Shown here: in pieces, positions 7,881 to 16,061 of the stretch
Position numbering within the stretch: position 1 is the first letter of the stretch
Layout of the letters: the number at the start of each line of letters is the position of its first letter
NCBI RefSeq assembly: GCF_014697625.1
Contig: NZ_JACJSG010000027.1
Span: 42,787-106,786, forward strand
Direction: 5' to 3'
DNA: 64,000 nucleotides
Source: Anabaena azotica FACHB-119
GTDB lineage: Bacteria > Cyanobacteriota > Cyanobacteriia > Cyanobacteriales > Nostocaceae
Notes under the pieces: generated by a model
What the model saw: the letters and a program-made list of their open reading frames with translations, nothing else
What the model was told of the DNA's origin: nothing
Databases searched by the model: none
Program-made: the position numbers and the translations under genes

Positions 7881-9575
7881 ATGCCCGAATCAAAGTCAAA
7901 AATTCTCATTCCTGTTGTCGGTGCAACTGTAGTTGTTGTCGGCAGTTTAGCCGCCTATATGTATCTGAGAGGGCCTGCTGGGGATAGTTCTGGCGCTTTA
8001 GGTAGCGCTAAACTAGTGCCTTCAACAGCATTAATGGCTACCTATATTACCACTGACCCGCAAGCCTGGGAGAAGTTACGGCAATTTGGCACGCCTGAAG
8101 CCCAAAAGTTAGTTGCTAAAGAGTTGGAAAATTTTAATAAACAAATGTCGAAGGATGGCAACATTTCTTATGAGAAAGACATTAAACCTTGGGTAGGTGG
8201 GGTGATGGTGGCTTTGCTACCTGCAAATGCAACCAAACCTGCTCAATTTAGTACACCTGCGCCGGGAACAACTTTGCCAACCGCATCGCAGCCAGAACCA
8301 CAAGTTTTAATGGTAGTGGGGATTAAAGATAAACTCAGTGCTTTAAACTTTGGGAATAAATTAAAGGAGCAAAAGGGCATCAAATCCCAAGAAACTGACT
8401 ATAAAGGCGAAAAAATTACAGAAGTCAAGACAGAATCTGGACAGCCAACATACAGTGCTATTTTAAATAATAGTTATATAGTGTTGTCTCCCGAAAAAGC
8501 GCCTGTAGAAAAAGCTATAGATACTTATAAAGGTCAAGCATCCTTTGTAACTAAACAAGATGCGAGTAATATTCTCAGCAAGGGTGCGGATGTTAAAAAT
8601 TCTCTGGCTCAAATCTATATTCCTGATTATCCAGGGATGGTGAAACAACTACTGGCTGCAAATCCTCAAGCAAGTCAGGTAAATCCGCAGACATTGAAAC
8701 AACTGGAACAGGTAAAGTCAATGGTTGCGGCTGTGGGTGTTGATGATGCTGGGGTAAGATTGAAGGCGATCGCTAATTTAGATCCCCAACTGAATAAATT
8801 CCCATATCAAAGCACACCATCGACAATATTAGGAAAATTCCCAGCTGAGACTTTTGCCCTCATCAGTGGACAAGGAATTAGCCGTGGTTGGTCAACAGTG
8901 GTCGAACAGTCACAAGATTATCCAGAATTTAAGCAGGCCATAGAACAGGTTCGCGCCCAAACGAAATTAGTAAATATTGACCTGGATAAAGACATTTTTG
9001 GCTGGATGGATAAAGAATTTGCTTTTGGTGCGATTCCATCAAACCAAGGTATATTGGCTAGTGTAGGTTTTGGTGGCGCTTGGGTGTTTGATACAAGCGA
9101 TCGCAAAACCGCAGAAGCCACATTAACTAAGCTAGATACCCTCGCCAAAACCCAAAACATTAACATCACCAGCAGAAACATTGGTGGTAAAGACATTACC
9201 CAATGGGAAATTCCCCAACAAGGAGCTTTATTCGCTCATGGTTGGTTAGATGAAGACACCGTATTTTTAGCAGTTGGCGGCCCTGTTGCGGAAACCTTAG
9301 CCAACGCCAAGAACCAGACTCTAGACAATAGTGATAATTTTAAAGCGATCGCCGGGTCTTTACAAAAACCAAACGGTGGTTACTTCTATATAGATATGGA
9401 TAGAACCATGACCTTAGTCAATCGTTTTGCAACGCAAACACAGCAACCCATCCCCCCGGAAGCTAATGCTATTCTCAGTTCCATTCGTGGTTTGAGTATG
9501 ACTGCTAATAGCCCCGATAAATCTTCCAGCCAAGTGGAAATGTTATTAGCCCTCAAACCCAGCACTGCAAAGTAG
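7881..9575 (+). CDS. DUF3352 domain protein, membrane anchored
   Basis: A 564-aa protein of the cyanobacterial DUF3352 family. An N-terminal hydrophobic segment (about residues 9-30, ILIPVVGATVVVVGSLAAYM) anchors it, and the rest is predicted periplasmic or lumenal. It contains typical family stretches such as WMDKEFAFGAIP and GGPVAETLANA. Family function is not established. Single gene with a good ribosome binding site (GAGGAG) and a hairpin terminator-like structure about 190 bases downstream. Confidence 0.85.
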   Translation: MPESKSKILIPVVGATVVVVGSLAAYMYLRGPAGDSSGALGSAKLVPSTALMATYITTDPQAWEKLRQFGTPEAQKLVAKELENFNKQMSKDGNISYEKDIKPWVGGVMVALLPANATKPAQFSTPAPGTTLPTASQPEPQVLMVVGIKDKLSALNFGNKLKEQKGIKSQETDYKGEKITEVKTESGQPTYSAILNNSYIVLSPEKAPVEKAIDTYKGQASFVTKQDASNILSKGADVKNSLAQIYIPDYPGMVKQLLAANPQASQVNPQTLKQLEQVKSMVAAVGVDDAGVRLKAIANLDPQLNKFPYQSTPSTILGKFPAETFALISGQGISRGWSTVVEQSQDYPEFKQAIEQVRAQTKLVNIDLDKDIFGWMDKEFAFGAIPSNQGILASVGFGGAWVFDTSDRKTAEATLTKLDTLAKTQNINITSRNIGGKDITQWEIPQQGALFAHGWLDEDTVFLAVGGPVAETLANAKNQTLDNSDNFKAIAGSLQKPNGGYFYIDMDRTMTLVNRFATQTQQPIPPEANAILSSIRGLSMTANSPDKSSSQVEMLLALKPSTAK

Positions 9576-10472
9576 AAATCATACCAATTCAAAACATCGC
9601 TCATCATATAGGAATCCGATTTGATTTCTGTATCCCTTACGGGAGCGTAGCCATAAAAATCTCAGTATCTGTAGTATCTGTAGGGTGGGCATTGCCCACC
9701 AAAGCCATGATATGGTGGGCAATGCCCACCCTACTACGTATATTTCAAAAATCAAGTATGAGTCCTATATAGGGGCTTACGACCGTAAGCCCCTATTAAA
9801 TTTACAGTATTTTTCGCTCACATGCTGTACAGCGTGAAAATTTGACTTAGGTTAACTACCCACAATATAAAATCAGGTGTTAAAACAACAACTACAGTAA
9901 TTTTACGTAAAATATTCACAGTATGTAACTTTAATAACCTAAAATTTAGTTGGAAGATGTTTGGAAAGTTCTAAGATGTCAAATTTTCTGCGAATCTCCT
10001 CACCATGATCCGGTTTATAGCAAGATAAATACAGCATTTTCCATCTAGATGAGGTGCATCACTCTAGTCCTAGAGGCTAGAGACTGTTTTCCAACTCTAA
10101 AAGTAGGTTGGGTTAGCCTGCAAAAAGCCCCTACGGGTTTACGTTCCTCAATCAAACCTATATCGAAGTCTAATTTGGGGTTTGAAAACAAGCCCTAACT
10201 TCTCCCCCTATATACCTGTACTATTTTCTAACATCGGCTCAGAGGTTTGGAGAGGCGTTGTCTACATCCATCGGACTCACGTTAAAAATAGATGGAGAAT
10301 TTATTGCTTTTATAGACAAAAAAACTTGAATTTTGTCCTAAAAATTAGTACTTAAATCTTGATTTTATAAAATTCTGTCTCAAAATATAAGTGAGGATTT
10401 TATCTTTATATAAGCATCCTCAATTTCACTAATTCTGTCAGTCAAAATCACTTGCTTTAAGGAGACAAAGCA
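9576..10472. other. 900-base intergenic region with hairpins
   Basis: Contains two palindromes: GTAGGGTGGGCATTGCCCACC with its inverse (9672-9737) and ATAGGGGCTTAC-GACC-GTAAGCCCCTAT (9769-9796). The second is followed by an AT-rich stretch and could end the DUF3352 transcript. From 9800 to 10450 no repeat or gene is convincing. The 3' end is the promoter/leader of the 93-aa peptide gene. Confidence 0.5.
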
Positions 10473-10754
10473 ATGGTAAGAATAAAAATCACCGACCTTT
10501 CGCCCAATGAAGAAGGCAAATCAATTAATGAACTCACTGCTTGGGAAATAAAGAATGTGTATGCTGGAATGCAAAGAAGGTTTGGAAGAGACACCCTATC
10601 TGATTCATCCGGAGAAACACCATCAGGAACATCATCAGGAACATCATCAGAAACATCAGGATTTTCATTAAATGGTATGAGTGGAAGCATTAGTAGTTTG
10701 ATGGATAATCTAGAAGTACAACTTCGAGATATACGCGGAAGATTGGGAATTTGA
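10473..10754 (+). CDS. Small Ser/Thr-rich peptide, possible secreted or precursor peptide
   Basis: A 93-aa protein I cannot assign to a family. The N-terminal half ends ELTAWEIKNVYAG, which resembles a leader ending in a small-residue cleavage motif. The middle is a low-complexity run (SGETPSGTSSGTSSETSG), and the C-terminus is an amphipathic helix (ISSLMDNLEVQLRDIRGRL). AAGGAGA lies 8-10 bases before the ATG, and a near-perfect terminator follows, so it is a genuine single-gene unit. It lies 960 bases upstream of the precursor-like array and on the same strand. Whether it belongs to that locus is unknown. Confidence 0.65.
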   Translation: MVRIKITDLSPNEEGKSINELTAWEIKNVYAGMQRRFGRDTLSDSSGETPSGTSSGTSSETSGFSLNGMSGSISSLMDNLEVQLRDIRGRLGI

Positions 10755-10793
10755 CATCGTTTTCTGTTAATAACAAATGAATACTCATTAATT

Positions 10794-10838
10794 CGTGTGT
10801 TTTTGAATTATTATGCTGTTAAACACACGTTTTTTTTT
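10794..10838 (+). terminator. Strong rho-independent terminator
   Basis: Perfect stem CGTGTGTTT (10794-10802) / AAACACACG (10821-10829) followed by nine T residues. Confidence 0.9.
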
Positions 10839-10930
10839 GAAAATTACGCCCCTTGATCTATTCATCCATTAGGCAAGCAGGAGAAACGGAGAAAGCGGAA
10901 ATAGCTTTATTCTTCACGCTCTGATACGTT

Positions 10931-11064
10931 CTGACTTTTCACGGGATCTGGAAAACCCCTCTCCTACAAGGAGAGAGGCTTTAATTGCTCCCCCTTCCCT
11001 TGTAGGGAAGGGGGCTGGGGGGTTAGGTCTGTCGTTATCTTTTCCACATGACGTGAAAAGTCAG
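10931..11064. repeat. MITE-like element, TTTTCACG family, copy 1
   Basis: Bounded by CTGACTTTTCACG and CGTGAAAAGTCAG inverted termini, with TGGAAAA/TTTTCCACAT next to them and internal CTCTCCTACAAGG / CCCTTCCCTTGTAGGG. Further copies are at 22565-22710 and 23544-23721, so the family brackets the peptide locus. Confidence 0.75.
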
Positions 11065-11716
11065 TGATACGTTGCATACAAAGTCTCTACATCATTTATG
11101 TAGTGCAAATTCATAAAAAATTGGTATACACTAACATCTTGCATCTAGCCTTAGCGATTAGAAATCGTGGCTATACAAACCCAGTCCCTCCTGGTACTCC
11201 TACACCAGAAGCAAGCTACGGCAGTCCACCCGGCGCTTCATCCCGCACTTGTGGCTGCACTCACCGCCTGCGCCGACTAACACAAAATAAAGGTTTTTTA
11301 ACCCGCGCAGGTGGTCACTGAAGCTCAAGAAGTGCGGGTTTTGCTTGTGTAGTTGTGATTTCTAGTCACCCGTTGCAAGATATAAGCCTCCCACGAGCGC
11401 GGTTAACGCTCCCGCAAAATATGAAAGAAACACAACTATTCCCTATTTTCTGTCACCTGTCACCTGTCACCTGTCACCTGTGTTTCTTAGAAGTATATCT
11501 ATTATTGCACATATAACTTTCATGTTTACCAATCTATTTTGTGCCTAATAAATATACAAAATAATGTGGACATTTGCCACCTAATTATGTCTTTTAAATC
11601 AAGTTTTTTAGCTTGATTTTCTCTAAAAAAACAAATAAAAATTGAATCAACGGTTAAGCAACACTTAATCGCCTAAAGAAAACGACTGAACATAACAATT
11701 GTTTTAGGAGTCAATC
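11065..11716. other. Intergenic region upstream of the precursor array
   Basis: Contains a long-range hairpin AACCCGC (11299-11305) with GCGGGTT near 11334, a tandem CACCTGT repeat (11453-11480), and an AT-rich zone from 11490 that must hold the array promoter. AATCAAG/CTTGATT around 11597-11618 can form a small hairpin. Repeats of this GC-rich type are common between genes in Nostoc. An 85-codon open frame at 11064-11321 lies over the repeat and is not credible. Confidence 0.45.
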
Positions 11717-11968
11717 ATGGCATTTATTGCTGTTAAAGAATTACAAAATGCAGGTGCAGAATTATTCCAAGATTCTGAAAGCTTCCTCAACGAATTGAAC
11801 AATGTCGATACCATTGCTGTGAATGGTGGTGGTGATGGTTATTCTTCAGCTACCAATGGCGTTTTAGATTTCGGTTTGAAAGGTTTTGAATTTGGTGCTA
11901 TCACTTTTGGTGTTGATGCTATCGGACACCTAGTTAAATCCTTCAGCGATAATGGCTATCGCTACTAA
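11717..11968 (+). CDS. Cys-free precursor-like peptide 1 (Gly-Gly leader)
   Basis: An 83-aa small protein, first of four tandem paralogues. The N-terminal part (to about residue 38) is acidic and leader-like: ELFQDSESFLNELNNVD then VNGGG, a double-glycine motif suitable for C39 cleavage. The presumed core, DGYSSATNGVLDFG then KGFEFGAITFGVDAIGHLVKSF, has invariant hydroxy residues S43, S44, T46, T63, S75 and S77, but no Cys. The C-terminal tail (SDNGYRY) is the variable part. ATG is preceded by TTTTAGGAG. Leader cleavage and modification are inferred from neighbours: a C39 exporter, an APH-fold kinase and a HopA1-family protein. Confidence 0.85.
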   Translation: MAFIAVKELQNAGAELFQDSESFLNELNNVDTIAVNGGGDGYSSATNGVLDFGLKGFEFGAITFGVDAIGHLVKSFSDNGYRY

Positions 11969-11972
11969 TTAA

Positions 11973-12051
11973 GAACTATTTACTGACGCAAGTAAATAGT
12001 TCAATGGGAATTGTTGCATCAGCGATTAAGTAAAGTCAATAGCTTAATCGC
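11973..12051 (+). promoter_or_regulatory. Two conserved intergenic hairpins in the precursor array (unit 1)
   Basis: First hairpin: GAACTATTTAC (11973-11983) / GTAAATAGTTC (11992-12002), perfect 11 bp. Second: GCGATTAAG (12022-12030) / CTTAATCGC (12043-12051), perfect 9 bp. Both recur between copies 2-3 and, with changes, 3-4. No T-run follows, so they more likely stabilise or process segments of one transcript than terminate it. Confidence 0.6.
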
Positions 12052-12094
12052 CTGCAATTTATCAGTAAATCAACAATTGTTTTAGGAGTCAATC

Positions 12095-12346
12095 ATGGCA
12101 TTTATTGCTGTTAAAGAATTACAAAATGCAGGTGCAGAATTATTCCAAGATTCTGAAAGCTTCCTCAATGAATTGAACAATGTCGATACCATTGCTGTGA
12201 ATGGTGGTGGTGATGGTTATTCTTCAGCTACCAATGGCGTTTTAGATTTCGGTTTGAAAGGTTTTGAATTTGGTGCTATCACTTTTGGTGTTGATGCTAT
12301 CGGACATCTAGTTAAATCCTTCAGTGATGAGGGCGGTTGGTACTAA
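12095..12346 (+). CDS. Cys-free precursor-like peptide 2
   Basis: An 83-aa paralogue identical to copy 1 over nearly its whole length. The difference lies at the extreme C-terminus, SDEGGWY instead of SDNGYRY. The unit repeats every 378 bases including the intergenic hairpins and the ribosome binding site, which points to recent tandem duplication. Same leader with VNGGG and the same Ser/Thr pattern without Cys. Tail variation with a fixed leader and core is typical of a peptide family diversified for target or receptor specificity. Confidence 0.85.
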   Translation: MAFIAVKELQNAGAELFQDSESFLNELNNVDTIAVNGGGDGYSSATNGVLDFGLKGFEFGAITFGVDAIGHLVKSFSDEGGWY

Positions 12347-12350
12347 TTCA

Positions 12351-12439
12351 GAATTATTTAGTGACGTAAGTAAATAGTTCAACTGAAATTATTGCCTGAG
12401 CGATTAAGCTAAGTCAATAGCTTAATCGCCTGCAATTTA
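12351..12439 (+). promoter_or_regulatory. Conserved intergenic hairpins (unit 2)
   Basis: Hairpin GAATTATTTA.../...TAAATAGTTC (12351-12380) and GCGATTAAG / CTTAATCGC follow copy 2, matching unit 1 with a few substitutions, some of which keep pairing. Confidence 0.5.
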
Positions 12440-12472
12440 TCAGGAAATCAACAATTGTTTTAGGAGTCAATC

Positions 12473-12718
12473 ATGGCATTTATTGCTGTTAAAGAATTAC
12501 AAAATGCAGGTGCAGAATTATTCCAAGATTCTGAAAGCTTCCTCAATGAATTGAACAATGTCGATACTATTGCTGTGAATGGTGGTGGTAGTGGTTATTC
12601 TTCAGCTACCAATGGCGTTTTAGATTTCGGTTTGAAGGGTTTTGAATTTGGTGCTATCACTTTTGGTATTGATGCTATTGGACACATGGTTAAGTCCTTC
12701 AGCGACAATAAATATTAG
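12473..12718 (+). CDS. Cys-free precursor-like peptide 3
   Basis: An 81-aa paralogue, same leader as copies 1-2. GSGYSSATN replaces GDGYSSATN after the Gly-Gly motif, V66 becomes Ile, HLV becomes HMV, and the tail is SDNKY. The S/T positions of the core are all retained and Cys is again absent. Ribosome binding site TTTTAGGAG is identical. The copy is more diverged than 1 versus 2, so duplications were sequential. Confidence 0.83.
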   Translation: MAFIAVKELQNAGAELFQDSESFLNELNNVDTIAVNGGGSGYSSATNGVLDFGLKGFEFGAITFGIDAIGHMVKSFSDNKY

Positions 12719-12728
12719 TAATAATTCT

Positions 12729-12803
12729 GAACTATTTATGAATTAAGTAAATGGTTCAACTGAAATTATTGCATCAGCGATTGAGCAAAATAATAGCTTA
12801 ATC
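12729..12803 (+). promoter_or_regulatory. Conserved intergenic hairpins (unit 3)
   Basis: GAACTATTTA / TAAATGGTTC (12729-12757) keeps the first hairpin with a G-U pair. The second hairpin (GCGATTGAG...CTTAATCGC) is slightly eroded. Confidence 0.45.
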
Positions 12804-12847
12804 GCCTGCAATTTTTCAAAAAATCACAATTGTTTTAGGAGTCAATC

Positions 12848-13093
12848 ATGGCATCTATTAATCTGACCGAACTACAGACAACCGGCTCTGAATTATTCCA
12901 AGATTCTGAAAGCTTTCTTCATGAACTTAATAATATAGATAATTCTGTTTATGGTGGTGATGATGGTTATTCTTCGGCTACCAACTTCGTTCTAGCGTAT
13001 GGTATTAAAGGCTTTGAGTTTGGCGCTATCACTTTTGGTATTGATGCGATTGGACACTTAGTGAAGTCCTTTAGCTCTCATGATGGTTATTAA
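12848..13093 (+). CDS. Cys-free precursor-like peptide 4 (most diverged)
   Basis: An 81-aa paralogue starting MASINLTELQ, with the leader FQDSESFLHELNNID and the motif VYGG instead of VNGG, then DDGYSSATNFVLAYG. The hydrophobic stretch KGFEFGAITFG.DAIGH.VKSF is conserved, and the tail is SSHDGY. No Cys. Preserved YSSATN and FEFGAITFG blocks across an otherwise drifting gene mark the functionally constrained part. It is followed by a strong hairpin and then the kinase gene, so the kinase may be expressed at a lower level than the peptides. Confidence 0.83.
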   Translation: MASINLTELQTTGSELFQDSESFLHELNNIDNSVYGGDDGYSSATNFVLAYGIKGFEFGAITFGIDAIGHLVKSFSSHDGY

Positions 13094-13110
13094 TTTTTAA
13101 TGACTTACTA

Positions 13111-13158
13111 AGCTAGATTAAGGTGTAAAGAACTTAATCTAGCTAAGACTGTATTGTT
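13111..13158 (+). terminator. Attenuator-like hairpin between precursors and modification genes
   Basis: Perfect 12-bp stem AGCTAGATTAAG (13111-13122) / CTTAATCTAGCT (13133-13144), with a T-rich run (TTGTTTTT) about 8 bases later. It could partly terminate, giving excess precursor over enzyme transcripts. Confidence 0.6.
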
Positions 13159-13203
13159 TTTGGCACAGAAAACAATTGTTTATTTAGTAATTAATCTAGG
13201 ATT

Positions 13204-14382
13204 ATGCCACCATTTATTTTAAATTCTCAAAATGTGTTTGAGTACCTAATATCACTAAACTTGTGTACTAAGTCAGAGCAAGTATTGAGTGAAATAGAGC
13301 TAAAACCTGCTAAAAATTTTAACTTATTAGTCACTTTACCTGAGAACAGAAAATTTCTGGTCAAGCAAGAACGTCATAACCTGGAAGGAAAAACATCTGG
13401 TGAATTTTTACTAGAATGGCGCATCCACGATTTTCTAAGAACATTTCCAGAACTTAGCTATCTTCGACCCTATTTTTCAGAAGTCTTACACTTTAATGCA
13501 AATGATTCAATTATAATTTTCAATTATCTCGATAATTATCGAGATTTGATGGATTTTTATGTTAAAGAAAACTTGGACATTTTTCCTAGTAAAATTGCAA
13601 ATGCTGTAGGAAATACTTTGGCATTGGTTCATCGTGCTTCTATGAACAGTGAAGCATATGGAAAGTTCTTTCAACAGAATATTGATGAATCTAGTCAGCG
13701 TTCTCCCAGTTTAAATCGTGGATTAGATAGGCTGACTCCAGAAATTTTTGGTAAAGTTCCTGCTGATGGTATTAAGTTTTTTGCTTTATATCAACGTTAC
13801 GATAGTTTGGGTCAGGCGATCGCACAATTAACCAATAGCTTTAATCCCTGTTGTCTCACCCATAATGATCTGAAGTTAAACAATATTCTTCTTTCCCTAG
13901 ATTGGCAAGAAGCTACTGAGCAAAATATTGTTCGCTTCATTGACTGGGAACGAGGTAATTGGGGAGACCCAGCCAATGATTTAGGGACACTCATCGCTAG
14001 TTATTTGCAAATCTGGCTACACAGCATGGTAACAGGTCAGTCAATTGCGATTGAAGAGTCTTTGCGTTTAGCAGCTACCCCTTTGTATGTTCTCCAACCT
14101 TCAATTAGAGAATTGGTAACTGCTTATTTTACTAATTTCCCAGAAATTTTAGCACATTATCCAAATTTCTTACCACGGGTTATGCAGTTTTGTGGTTTAG
14201 CGCTGATTAAGGCTATTCACGCTCAACTTCAATACGAAAAAACTTTTGGGAATGCTGGTATTTGTATGCTGCAAGTTGCTAAAAGTTTATTATGTCGTCC
14301 AGAAACATCTATACAAAGCATTTTTGGTGTGGAAGCAACGGAACTTTTACCTACACACTTGCTTGTTAATTTGCATCAATAG
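13204..14382 (+). CDS. APH-fold kinase, class V lanthipeptide LanK-like
   Basis: A 392-aa aminoglycoside-phosphotransferase/choline-kinase-fold protein. The catalytic loop is LTHNDLKLNNIL (HxDxxxxN, near residue 219) and the metal-binding loop is FIDWERGNWGDPANDLG (near 246). FLVKQE supplies the ATP-binding Lys. The key residues of an active kinase are all present. A kinase of this fold next to a HopA1-family protein is the signature of class V lanthipeptide synthetases (LxmK/LxmY), in which the kinase phosphorylates Ser/Thr and the partner eliminates phosphate. It lies 110 bases after the last precursor-like gene, with AGGA very close to the ATG at 13204. An antibiotic-resistance kinase is the alternative, less likely given the neighbours. 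Confidence 0.8.
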   Translation: MPPFILNSQNVFEYLISLNLCTKSEQVLSEIELKPAKNFNLLVTLPENRKFLVKQERHNLEGKTSGEFLLEWRIHDFLRTFPELSYLRPYFSEVLHFNANDSIIIFNYLDNYRDLMDFYVKENLDIFPSKIANAVGNTLALVHRASMNSEAYGKFFQQNIDESSQRSPSLNRGLDRLTPEIFGKVPADGIKFFALYQRYDSLGQAIAQLTNSFNPCCLTHNDLKLNNILLSLDWQEATEQNIVRFIDWERGNWGDPANDLGTLIASYLQIWLHSMVTGQSIAIEESLRLAATPLYVLQPSIRELVTAYFTNFPEILAHYPNFLPRVMQFCGLALIKAIHAQLQYEKTFGNAGICMLQVAKSLLCRPETSIQSIFGVEATELLPTHLLVNLHQ

Positions 14383-14430
14383 GGCGGGCAAGATGCCCAC
14401 CCTACAAGAGTTGAATCTAATTTCAATATG

Positions 14431-14494
14431 CAGTTTGTAGTCAGGACTTTAGTCCTCAAAAACTTAAAAAAGGACTAAAGTCCTGACTACAAAC
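14431..14494. repeat. Palindromic element GTTTGTAGTCAGGACTTTAGTC
   Basis: Inverted arms GTTTGTAGTCAGGACT... and AGTCCTGACTACAAAC around a short spacer. Half-elements recur at 34268-34291 and 51472-51498, and a related one at 27652-27675. It sits between the kinase and HopA1-family genes. Confidence 0.65.
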
Positions 14495-14562
14495 CTTGAT
14501 TTATTTAGTTCATGTTACTTACGTCCTCCTCATCCCTCCATATCATTTACAGGCAAATCTCT

Positions 14563-15666
14563 ATGCAGCTATTAGATTCGCTATCTGTCCAATTTTCTGA
14601 TATTCCAGAGTCATTGCAGATATCTTTACAAGATATTATTCATAATGTTGAAATCCAATCTCAATATTGTATTAAGCATCCAAATTACAAACCTCTGGAA
14701 TTACCTGAGTCTTCAGTTGCTAGGTTTCAAAAATTATCTACAGATTTACAAAATAAGTATTTGAGTCAACAGTTACGAAGTTTTCTTTATGGCATCTATT
14801 ACAATGGCTCTTTAACAAAGTCTCTGGCATCTGATGGGGAAATATCTAATTTAGCGGTCAACCAAAATCTAGAGAACAACACATTTTTGGGTGTAGACTT
14901 AGCTTTTTACGATCGCCTGCATGAAAGTAACCGAGGTCAAGGCTACTGGAGCTATGATTGGCTTGTGGTTAGAGAAGAAGCAGATGGTGCTGTCGCTGTT
15001 CATCGCGATGGTTTGACATTGTATGTTGAACAGGATTCTCTGCAAGCACCTGTTAGCGTAGGTGATTTAATCCCGATTAAAATGCCTAAAAACCTTGTGC
15101 AGAACGGATTCTATATGGCGGTGGCTGATGCAGGTGCATCACAACAGTATCAAACACAGGATGAGATTTTGGTACGTGTCTACTTTAATGTGACTCCAGA
15201 TGGTGCAGTTGCAGTTATGGACAGTTTGACTACCCATCTTAACGCCATACCTATGGCTTTTACCTTTAAAGCTTTATATAACCCTTCTGATTATGGACGT
15301 TATGACTCAGGCGTACTTTATTTTAATAAAAGTGAGTATGAACAAGTTCAACCTGTGCTGGAAATGATATATGCAGAACATCGATCGCACTTCCAAAACC
15401 AAGTACCCTTATTTACTAAGCCTATCGCACCAGGGTTAGCGATCGCTGAAGAACCAAACCACAGATTTAACGAAAAGGAAAGTTTTGGTACACACCGTTG
15501 TCAAATTGTGGCTAACGGTTTAATGGAAGCTTGGCAGCATGGTGATGATACACCAGCAGGTAGGATGGCAGCAATTTTGCAACATTTCTCTTCACTCAAA
15601 ATTGAATTGCAGCGTCCTTACCTCAATGCTGACTCTGAAGATATTTATACATCTTTGTGCTGGTAA
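14563..15666 (+). CDS. HopA1-family protein, class V lanthipeptide LanY-like lyase candidate
   Basis: A 367-aa protein matching the HopA1 effector-like family of cyanobacteria. Typical stretches are QLRSFLYGIYYNGS, GLTLYVE, VGDLIPIKMPKNLVQNGFYMAV, LYNPSDYGRYDSGVLYF, and RPYLNADSEDIYTSL at the end. In Pseudomonas HopA1 is a type III effector, but in class V lanthipeptide clusters a HopA1-domain protein (LxmY) pairs with the kinase and removes phosphate to give dehydroamino acids. No type III secretion genes are nearby, so the second role fits better. The start at ATG 14563 (MQLLDSLS) is chosen over 14512 since the extra 17 residues look unconserved. Catalytic residues are not certain from inspection. 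Confidence 0.8.
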   Translation: MQLLDSLSVQFSDIPESLQISLQDIIHNVEIQSQYCIKHPNYKPLELPESSVARFQKLSTDLQNKYLSQQLRSFLYGIYYNGSLTKSLASDGEISNLAVNQNLENNTFLGVDLAFYDRLHESNRGQGYWSYDWLVVREEADGAVAVHRDGLTLYVEQDSLQAPVSVGDLIPIKMPKNLVQNGFYMAVADAGASQQYQTQDEILVRVYFNVTPDGAVAVMDSLTTHLNAIPMAFTFKALYNPSDYGRYDSGVLYFNKSEYEQVQPVLEMIYAEHRSHFQNQVPLFTKPIAPGLAIAEEPNHRFNEKESFGTHRCQIVANGLMEAWQHGDDTPAGRMAAILQHFSSLKIELQRPYLNADSEDIYTSLCW

Positions 15667-15779
15667 AAACGCCAAGGATGTATAGATAGTGGTTTCACTT
15701 GGTTGATATTAGGTAAACAGGTTTGTAGAGCTATTTCCGGTGGGCAACAAGGCTTTTATTAGTTACTATTTTTACACTT

Positions 15780-16061
15780 ATGAATCAAAAATTTTCTTCC
15801 TCTCATCAAATTTCTGATTGTTTAATTCTTACTGAAGAGTGGGAAGCCATCTTAAAAGCTATATCTTGTGGTAAATATTCTTGGGCTTGTGTTTTAATGC
15901 TCGAAACTGTTGGTCATAATCCTTTAACTTATATACCATATAGTACCTATCTACGTCTAGTGAAAAGTAATAATATGCCTAATGTAATTCGAGCTTGTAA
16001 AAATAATAGTCTTGGTGTTAAATTTGTGGCTATTAAAACTCATGTGATTGATTTAGATTAA
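15780..16061 (+). CDS. HetP-family heterocyst commitment-like protein
   Basis: A 93-aa protein with the HetP core: GKYSWACVLMLETVGHNPLTYIPYSTYLRLVKSNN (residues about 32-66, split over the family motifs SWACVL, NPLxYIPYxTYxRL). HetP proteins act during commitment to heterocyst fate, and Anabaena PCC 7120 has HetP plus three homologues (Asl1930, Alr2902, Alr3234), of which this short one most resembles Asl1930 in size. It sits right after the HopA1-family gene and upstream of convergent exporter genes. hetC-hetP are neighbours in Anabaena, and a HetC-like exporter lies here too. Role in the locus is inferred. Confidence 0.8.
   Translation: MNQKFSSSHQISDCLILTEEWEAILKAISCGKYSWACVLMLETVGHNPLTYIPYSTYLRLVKSNNMPNVIRACKNNSLGVKFVAIKTHVIDLD

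Noticed and set aside
11064..11321. Open frame of 85 codons upstream of the array
   Set aside because: Overlaps GC-rich hairpin repeats and the end of the MITE; no ribosome binding site and no resemblance to precursors.
11717..12718. Nif11/nitrile-hydratase-type leader peptides
   Set aside because: The leader lacks the Nif11 pattern, and no LanM, cyclodehydratase or radical-SAM gene is in the locus.
13204..14382. Aminoglycoside resistance kinase
   Set aside because: Neighbours (precursors, HopA1 protein, exporter) fit peptide modification better, although substrate is untested.
14563..15666. Type III secretion effector
   Set aside because: No secretion genes nearby; the HopA1 family is also used in peptide biosynthesis and in many cyanobacteria.
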